DNA from: CADCWK01 sp035944555
GTDB lineage: Bacteria > Chloroflexota > Chloroflexia > Thermomicrobiales > UBA6265
Length of the DNA: 64,000 nt
Direction: 5' to 3'
Assembly: GCA_035944555.1 (NCBI GenBank)
Contig: DASZAY010000009.1
Location: 310,001-374,000, forward strand
Position 1 is the first letter of the stretch. Each line of letters starts with the position of its first letter. Positions 59,337-64,000 of this stretch are shown here, one piece after another. A program made the position numbers and the translations under genes. Under the pieces are notes generated by a model. It had not been told where the DNA came from, ran no database searches, and was given only the letters and a program-made list of their open reading frames with translations.

Positions 59337-60387
59337 CGAGGACTCCGGCCCGGCGGGCAGCCGCAGCGGCGATGGGCACGTATCGCCGCTCCATCGGCCA
59401 CGGGAAGCGGACGATCTCGCCGCCGAATCGGGTCTTGAACGTGTACAGGCCGCGATGGTCCTCGCCCCGGCTCTGCGTCATGCCGGTCGCGCCGGGCGGG
59501 AGTGGCGCCGGATCCTCGGACGGGATTCCCCAGAGATCGTAGGTCGTTGCCCCACGGTCGCGGGCCCAGCGCATCAATTCGTACTGGAGCAGGAACGCCG
59601 CGCCATCTGCCCGGACGGTGGACGACGACGCACCGTAGAGGTAGGCCGCCTGGATTCCGAACCTCACTGCCATCCCCGCCGCCGCGATCTGCCCGTCGAT
59701 CTCGGCGAGCAGCAAGTGGGCGTCATCGCCGAACAGCCGGAGCGCATCCGCGTAATAGTCAAACCCGTGGATGCCGAACTCGTTCCGATCGGATGTATCG
59801 CGGAGCAGGCTGAAGAAGTGACCGAGGTCGCCATCGGTCGTGCCCGCTCGCACGGTGACGCCGCGGCGGCCGGCCAGGCGGATGTTGTAGCGATGCTTGC
59901 TGTCCATCTGGGCCAGCAACTCGGCGTCAGGCAACAGCGGAACGCGAACGGTCCGAGCCGGCTGGAACGGTGCCGGTCCCCGGACGTAGCCGTAGTCACG
60001 ATACGACCCGACGAGCCCGAGTGGTGCTGCCGGCTCGAAGATCGTGCAGATGGCAAGACGCCGGCGACTGACCCGGTCGATGCGCTTCGTCAGCTCGCGG
60101 AAGGCGCGATCACGGTCGCCCCACAGCACAGGGCCGCGCGGGACGTAGCCGAGGCTGACGGGTCCACGCCGCCGAAAGAGCACCTGCGCCAGTCCCCCGC
60201 CCCAGTCCGCTTCGACTGTGACCCGCTCCACTGTCCAGCCGTGACGGGTCTTGAAATCCCCCCAGGCGCGGCTCTGCAGTGGATCTCCGCCAGCTGCCAT
60301 GACGAGTTCGTCCCAGCGGGCGTCGTCAAACGAGGAGTCGGCACCGGAAGAGAACAGACGGGTCGGGGCGGGGAACGTCAGCGTCAC
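59329..60387 (-). CDS. FemX/FemAB-type peptidoglycan bridge aminoacyltransferase
   Basis: A 352-residue protein with the duplicated GNAT fold of the FemABX family, which adds amino acids from aminoacyl-tRNA to the side-chain amino group of lipid II. Family features: DPLQSRAWGDFKTRHGW (near 36-52), YVPRGPVLWGD, LLAQMDSKHRYNIRLAGRRGV and, near the C-terminus, YDLWGIPSED with RGLYTFKTRFGGEIV. No coiled-coil tRNA-synthetase-like arm is evident, which fits FemX-type. I chose GTG 60387, five bases after GGAGG; GTG 60393 is too close to it. The overlap with murE ties bridge synthesis to stem-peptide synthesis. Confidence 0.88.
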   Translation of the reverse strand: MTLTFPAPTRLFSSGADSSFDDARWDELVMAAGGDPLQSRAWGDFKTRHGWTVERVTVEADWGGGLAQVLFRRRGPVSLGYVPRGPVLWGDRDRAFRELTKRIDRVSRRRLAICTIFEPAAPLGLVGSYRDYGYVRGPAPFQPARTVRVPLLPDAELLAQMDSKHRYNIRLAGRRGVTVRAGTTDGDLGHFFSLLRDTSDRNEFGIHGFDYYADALRLFGDDAHLLLAEIDGQIAAAGMAVRFGIQAAYLYGASSSTVRADGAAFLLQYELMRWARDRGATTYDLWGIPSEDPAPLPPGATGMTQSRGEDHRGLYTFKTRFGGEIVRFPWPMERRYVPIAAAAARRAGVLVG

Positions 60388-60438
60388 GGGCACCTCCGGA
60401 CGGCGGGATGAACAAACTACCAGGAATACCGACCGGGG

Positions 60439-61551
60439 CTAGCTGATGTCGTCGCCGAGCGTCGCCTCTTCAAGGGCCTCGTCGATCGCATCGTGATCGT
60501 CACGCTCAGGGTCCTGCGCGAGGTTGCGGAGGACACGAACGGCGCCCGGGCTGGCGATCTGCCCGAGCGACCTGATTGCGGCCAGGCGCACGTCGTCGTC
60601 ATCGTCCTTGGTCCGGGCGGTGACCGCTTCGACCAGCGTCGTGTCCCCGAGGTGACCGGCCGCGACGACAGCTGCCAGTCGGACCTCCTCATCGGCGTGA
60701 TCGAGGTCGCGCTCGATGTACGGCAGCCAGCGCGGGTCGAGCGTCCGGCCCATCGCAGAGAGCGCGGCTGCCTGGTCGACCGACTCGCCATCATCGTAGG
60801 CGTCAACGATCAGCTCGGCGACGACGGACGTGAATGCCTCGGCTCCGCGGGACCCGAAGACGGCCAGCGATTCCATCGCCTGTCGTCGCAGAGCTGCCGG
60901 CTCGGCCTCGTCGACGGCAATCGTCTCAAGGACATCCCGCAACTCGTCGGCGTCCATCCCGACGTCGTCGCCAGCAGCGGCGTCCTCGGCGTACGCCGTG
61001 AGCGCCGCAACGGCCGCGACTCGCACATCGACCGAGTAGTCGCTCTCGGCCATGCCGACCAGCACGGCGAGGACCTCCGGCGACTGCTCGTCGGCCAAGC
61101 CCTGCACGGCACGCTGGCGTACTACGGCGTCCTCGTCCCCCAGGAGGGCGACGAACAGCCGTCCGAACTGGAGATCGAACTGATTGGCCGCGGCGACGTT
61201 CAGCCGACCGATGAGATTGCCACGGACAGGACCAGGCAACTGGGCGAACCGCTGCTGGAAATCCTCCACCGACGGCCGGTCAAGATCCGCGATGAGCTCC
61301 AGCTGGCCGCCCATCCCAGTCGTCCGGTTGAGGCCCTCGAAGAAGCGCGCGACACGCTCGGGGCCGGGGACATCCAGCGGAAGCGGCGTCCCGCCGTCGT
61401 CGCTTCCCCACTCCGTGCCGCGCTCGGAGACGACGATCTCGAGATCCTCGTCCTCTTCCCCGGACAGCATGCCGAAGAGTTCTTCCGGCGTGCTGTCCAT
61501 CGCGTCACGATCGTCTTCGTCAGGTCGTGGAGGGAACGAACGAGTAGGCAT
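60439..61551 (-). CDS. acidic HEAT-repeat protein
   Basis: A 370-residue, very acidic protein. The N-terminal 60 residues are Asp/Glu-rich and probably flexible (FGMLSGEEDEDLEIVV). From about 95 on it is a ladder of HEAT/PBS-lyase-like helical pairs: DAVVRQRAVQGLADEQSPEV, VDVRVAAVAALTAYAED, EEVRLAAVVAAGHLGDTTL and DDVRLAAIRSLGQIASPGAV. Such solenoids bind other proteins; there is no catalytic motif. The start (ATG 61551) overlaps the end of the 669-residue gene by 32 bases; ATG 61500 is an alternative that avoids the overlap. It sits between that gene and femX in a minus-strand operon. Confidence 0.82.
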   Translation of the reverse strand: MPTRSFPPRPDEDDRDAMDSTPEELFGMLSGEEDEDLEIVVSERGTEWGSDDGGTPLPLDVPGPERVARFFEGLNRTTGMGGQLELIADLDRPSVEDFQQRFAQLPGPVRGNLIGRLNVAAANQFDLQFGRLFVALLGDEDAVVRQRAVQGLADEQSPEVLAVLVGMAESDYSVDVRVAAVAALTAYAEDAAAGDDVGMDADELRDVLETIAVDEAEPAALRRQAMESLAVFGSRGAEAFTSVVAELIVDAYDDGESVDQAAALSAMGRTLDPRWLPYIERDLDHADEEVRLAAVVAAGHLGDTTLVEAVTARTKDDDDDVRLAAIRSLGQIASPGAVRVLRNLAQDPERDDHDAIDEALEEATLGDDIS

Positions 61552-63529
61552 CGTCGTGATCCGGATCCTTGGCGAACGCGCCGGTCTCGTCGGTCTCGAG
61601 GACGCGGCGGAGCAGCGTCTCGGAGAAGGGGCGCTCGACGTTGACGGCAGCGAAGAGGTCGGCGAACGGAGCGCTGTAACCTGGGCCGATCTTCTGGCCG
61701 ATCCGCTCGAAGACGGCCGCAACCAGGGATTCGGGGCGCCGGCGAACCTTGTCCTCGACCGGGCGCTGGCCGTTGAGCCCAGCGAAGCGGTCCTCGGTAA
61801 GGAGCATGGTGTCCTCGACCTCGCACCCGTACTGGACCTCGTGGAACGCGTAGCGCTGCGAGCGGCGCTCGTCCAGCTCGAGAAGGCGGGCCGACTGATT
61901 GGCCGCCGGCAGGAACTCGACGTGATAGTGGCCGTCGTTGTCCGTCCGCTGGATCTGGATCAGCGCTCCGGGGACCAGGTTCTCGCCGAAGAAGTCATCG
62001 AGACCGAGGATGAACCCGCCACGGTTTGGCGTCGGGTAGCGCAGTTCGACGAGGAACGTCGTATAGGACTGCGGGGTCTCGAACGTCAGCATGGCGGTGC
62101 GCTGATCGGGCAGGACCGGGGCCGGCAGCAGGGCCTGGATCTCGGCGTCGTACGGCAGCAGGCCGTGGTAGTACTCGAAGAACGAGACCACGTGCAGGAC
62201 GCTGTCGGTCGAGCGGTACTCCGGCTGCTCCGGGAGCTCCTCGAGCAGGAACCGATAGTCGGTGCCCAGCTCGTTCGGCTTGCGGCGCGTCGTGCCGATC
62301 TGCGGCAGGGTGCTGGTGCTCCAGAACCGCTGCTGGCCGGTCCCGACGAAGTCGTAGTCGCGATGCTCGCGGGACAGCCGGTAGTTGATCGCGAACCGCA
62401 TCAGGTCGAAGTCCGGCGAGTTCGGCCGGACGCCGAGGACGTCCTGGACCAGGACATCGTCGGTCAGCGGCTGCTCCTGCTCCTGGATGTACTCCTTGAT
62501 GCGGCGCAGGTCACCACGGCTGAGGCGGGGAACGCGGTCCTCGGTCATCCACTGGTCGTTGAACGTTGCGACGCGAACGTCAGCAGCGAGCCGCTGGGTG
62601 ATCGCGGCGGCCAGCGCATCGTCCTCGACCCCGGAAACGTCCGAGACCTTGATTGCCGGCATCCGGCGCGGCTCCGGAGCGGGTTCCGGGATAGCGACGG
62701 GCTCGGGCTCCGGCTCGACGACGGGCTCTTCAGCCACGATGGGCTCGACGACCGGCTCGGGATCGGCGAACGCGACCGGCTCCTCGTCGATGATCTGGGC
62801 AGCGAGGTCGTCGAAGGCCGGAGTCGCGGGCTGCTCGGGTGCCTCCTCGACCGGCTGGGTAACCTCGTCCTGCGTGGCGGCGGGCTCAGCGGCGGCCCCG
62901 GCCGGCTCTGCGGCGGCGGGGCGCTCCCAGGGATAGAAGACCTCGGAGGCGGCGGTACCGAACTCGACATCGACCGGCGGCAGCAGGTCGGCGGGCAGCT
63001 CGGGCTCCGGCTCTTCCTCACCCGGACGGCGGGCGGGACCAAGCATCGGCCGGTCGACGATGATCGCGGCCGGGAGCGGCTGATCGAGGTCGAAGAGGTT
63101 CGGGCTGTCGCCCTCGGTCAGCGGCGCGTTCCAGCCGGTGTCGAGACGGATGATTTCACCGCGCAGCTGGCCGGCAAGACGCGGCACCGGCGTCATCAGG
63201 CGCTGGGCGAAGTCATGCTCGCGGCGCTGCGAGGCCGGGATGGGCGACTTGCCGAAGCGGGTCGTCGCGATGACCGGCTCATCGCCGTTCTCCTCGATCG
63301 CGAAGACATCCGGGTTGAGTCTGGCGATCTCGAGGACGCGCTGCGGCGTCATCGACTCGTCTTCCCGGCTCAGGCCGGCGGACAGCGATGAGGCAGTCAG
63401 CCGGATCACCCGATCCGCGGCCATGAATCGCCCGTGTGCCTGGAACAGGCCCAGCAGCGATCGACCCGCTACCTGGTCGGCCTCAGACCCGGCCATCCGG
63501 ATCGGCTCCTGCGTCACCGTATCTGCCAT
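61520..63529 (-). CDS. large protein of unknown function with winged-helix-like ends
   Basis: A 669-residue protein I do not recognise. Residues about 20-92 (GRSLLGLFQAHGRFMAADRV, then VLEIARLNPDVFAIEENGDE) and about 600-669 (ESLVAAVFERIGQKIGPGYS, then LLRRVLETDETGAF) look like two helix-turn-helix units with a basic or acidic strand, reminiscent of HARE-HTH domains. Between them is a Pro/Glu/Ala-rich linker (about 165-295) and a globular middle (330-590) with VSFFEYYHGLLPYDAEIQ, GGFILGLDDFFGENLVPG and HYHVEFLPAANQSARLLEL. No enzyme motif, signal peptide or membrane helix is visible. It precedes the HEAT gene by overlap. Codon use matches the neighbours. Confidence 0.75.
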   Translation of the reverse strand: MADTVTQEPIRMAGSEADQVAGRSLLGLFQAHGRFMAADRVIRLTASSLSAGLSREDESMTPQRVLEIARLNPDVFAIEENGDEPVIATTRFGKSPIPASQRREHDFAQRLMTPVPRLAGQLRGEIIRLDTGWNAPLTEGDSPNLFDLDQPLPAAIIVDRPMLGPARRPGEEEPEPELPADLLPPVDVEFGTAASEVFYPWERPAAAEPAGAAAEPAATQDEVTQPVEEAPEQPATPAFDDLAAQIIDEEPVAFADPEPVVEPIVAEEPVVEPEPEPVAIPEPAPEPRRMPAIKVSDVSGVEDDALAAAITQRLAADVRVATFNDQWMTEDRVPRLSRGDLRRIKEYIQEQEQPLTDDVLVQDVLGVRPNSPDFDLMRFAINYRLSREHRDYDFVGTGQQRFWSTSTLPQIGTTRRKPNELGTDYRFLLEELPEQPEYRSTDSVLHVVSFFEYYHGLLPYDAEIQALLPAPVLPDQRTAMLTFETPQSYTTFLVELRYPTPNRGGFILGLDDFFGENLVPGALIQIQRTDNDGHYHVEFLPAANQSARLLELDERRSQRYAFHEVQYGCEVEDTMLLTEDRFAGLNGQRPVEDKVRRRPESLVAAVFERIGQKIGPGYSAPFADLFAAVNVERPFSETLLRRVLETDETGAFAKDPDHDDAYSFVPSTT

Positions 63530-63664
63530 TCCGCGTTGCTCCCGTCTTCATTCGTTCGACGCGGCGCGCCCGTCGCCGTGCCGTCCTGTCGTGCTGCCCC
63601 GCTGGTCCGCGGGGATGTCTCGTGGTTGACCGCCGGCCAGCGTCCGGGCTGGCCGCTGGGGCTG

Positions 63665-63805
63665 CTACGACCGGTCGGACTGCTCCCGGAGCGCCTGGAC
63701 CAGCTGCTCGGTGGTCAGTGGTCGTGGCGAGTTGCGAAGGATCATCAGGAGAAAGGCGATGTCGTCGTCGGAGAGTCGGACATCGGTGCCGGTCGCGTCG
63801 GTCAT
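63665..63805 (-). CDS. small ORF of unknown function upstream of the 669-residue gene
   Basis: A 46-codon frame with GAGGGA six bases before its ATG at 63805. The protein begins MTDATGTDVRLSDDDIAFLL, then MILRNSPRPLTTEQLVQALR, and ends EQSDRS: one acidic helix, a turn at Pro-Arg-Pro, and a second helix ending in Gln/Arg. The pattern LTTEQLVQALREQ resembles a short HTH or protein-binding helix pair. It lies 135 bases before the unknown protein on the same strand. In-frame codons extend to 63850. Short, but the ribosome site and composition support a real gene. Confidence 0.5.
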   Translation of the reverse strand: MTDATGTDVRLSDDDIAFLLMILRNSPRPLTTEQLVQALREQSDRS

Positions 63806-63902
63806 CCAGTTCCCTCGATTGGCGCCGCGCCCGTTCCCGGCACGCGACAAGCCGGAAACGGACGATCGTCCGGCCGGCTCGACAATGAGTAGATCGGGAT
63901 CG

Positions 63903-63908
63903 ATTGTA
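63903..63908 (-). promoter_or_regulatory. candidate -10 element for the minus-strand cluster
   Basis: TACAAT on the minus strand lies about 98 bases before the 46-codon ORF. The position 17 bases upstream reads GGCGGT, a poor -35, so the promoter is tentative. TACAAT is also the -10 in the two best promoters seen in this window. Confidence 0.3.
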
Positions 63909-63964
63909 CCGCACCCGAGACAGGCACCGCCGAAACCCCACCCGCAACCGGGAGCCGGTCGAGC

Positions 63965-63993
63965 TTGTCACCGGCGACGGACGCCTGTACAAT
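63965..63993 (+). promoter_or_regulatory. sigma-70 promoter pointing out of the window
   Basis: TTGTCA (63965-63970), a 17-base spacer and TACAAT (63988-63993) match the consensus at five and five positions. It should drive a rightward gene that begins after position 64000. Confidence 0.6.
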
Positions 63994-64000
63994 CTCCCGC

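Noticed and set aside
61184..63391. 735-codon plus-strand open frame
   Set aside because: Antisense to the HEAT and 669-residue genes. Composition is low-complexity Arg/Ser/Gly; the minus-strand genes have ribosome sites and ordered repeats.
1..64000. tRNA or rRNA genes, CRISPR arrays, IS elements, prophage
   Set aside because: No tRNA-like GTTCRANNC arms with acceptor stems, no regularly spaced repeats, no transposase or integrase reading frames were found by eye; subtle tRNAs could be missed without a covariance search.

Overview
The window is GC-rich bacterial chromosome, densely packed and dominated by housekeeping genes. The mix suggests a Chloroflexota bacterium, probably class Thermomicrobia (Sphaerobacter/Thermomicrobium relatives). 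Pointers are a UPF0182 protein, two DUF2298 (Chlor_Arch_YYY) membrane proteins, a stand-alone B12-binding methylmalonyl-CoA mutase subunit with MeaB, and a MurE next to a FemX-like enzyme. This placement is inferred from gene content; there is no rRNA in the window. I found no tRNA gene, CRISPR array, insertion sequence or prophage.

Layout. Positions 1-78 hold the end of an HU gene. From about 7.8 kb down to 0.2 kb (minus strand) run mtnP, a SEDS glycosyltransferase, a penicillin-binding transpeptidase, a zincin-like metallopeptidase, gyrB and plsX. rpsO and pnp face the other way (8.0-11.0 kb). A minus-strand zinc-ribbon protein follows, then an oligopeptide-type ABC operon (Tat-exported binding protein and two permeases, no ATPase). 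At 16.3-17.6 kb larE overlaps an Rrf2-family regulator. Two adjacent minus-strand DUF2298 genes fill 17.6-25 kb; the second is a 1645-residue fusion with a GT-C glycosyltransferase. fmt, a membrane/spermidine-synthase-like protein, pgeF and a YggS-family gene run rightward to 29.4 kb, facing the UPF0182 gene. At 32.5-34.5 kb are a WalJ-like hydrolase, a small membrane protein and an HTH protein with a near-consensus promoter.

Two minus-strand groups follow: alr, a CBS protein, nnrD and acpS, then tgt and tatA. pth, a 3-hydroxyacyl-CoA dehydrogenase, the B12 subunit and meaB run rightward and meet yebC-ruvC-tlyA-larB in a 4-base overlap of stop codons. rpoD, fabF, holA and rpsT follow. murJ, lepA, mazG and aspS run rightward to 57.7 kb. 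The last 6 kb is a minus-strand cluster: a 46-codon ORF, a 669-residue unknown protein, a HEAT-repeat protein, a FemX-like enzyme and murE.

Themes. Envelope biogenesis is prominent: MurE, FemX, MurJ, Alr, a SEDS/PBP pair, and PlsX/AcpS/FabF for lipids. MurE has Glu-Asp-Pro-Arg where diaminopimelate-adding enzymes have Asp-Asn-Pro-Arg, and overlaps a FemX gene, which suggests an ornithine- or lysine-type peptidoglycan with a peptide bridge. LarE and LarB indicate nickel-pincer cofactor synthesis. Many convergent gene pairs are separated by long, nearly perfect hairpins with weak U-tracts. The least explained element is the unknown/HEAT/FemX/MurE cluster at 57.8-63.8 kb.
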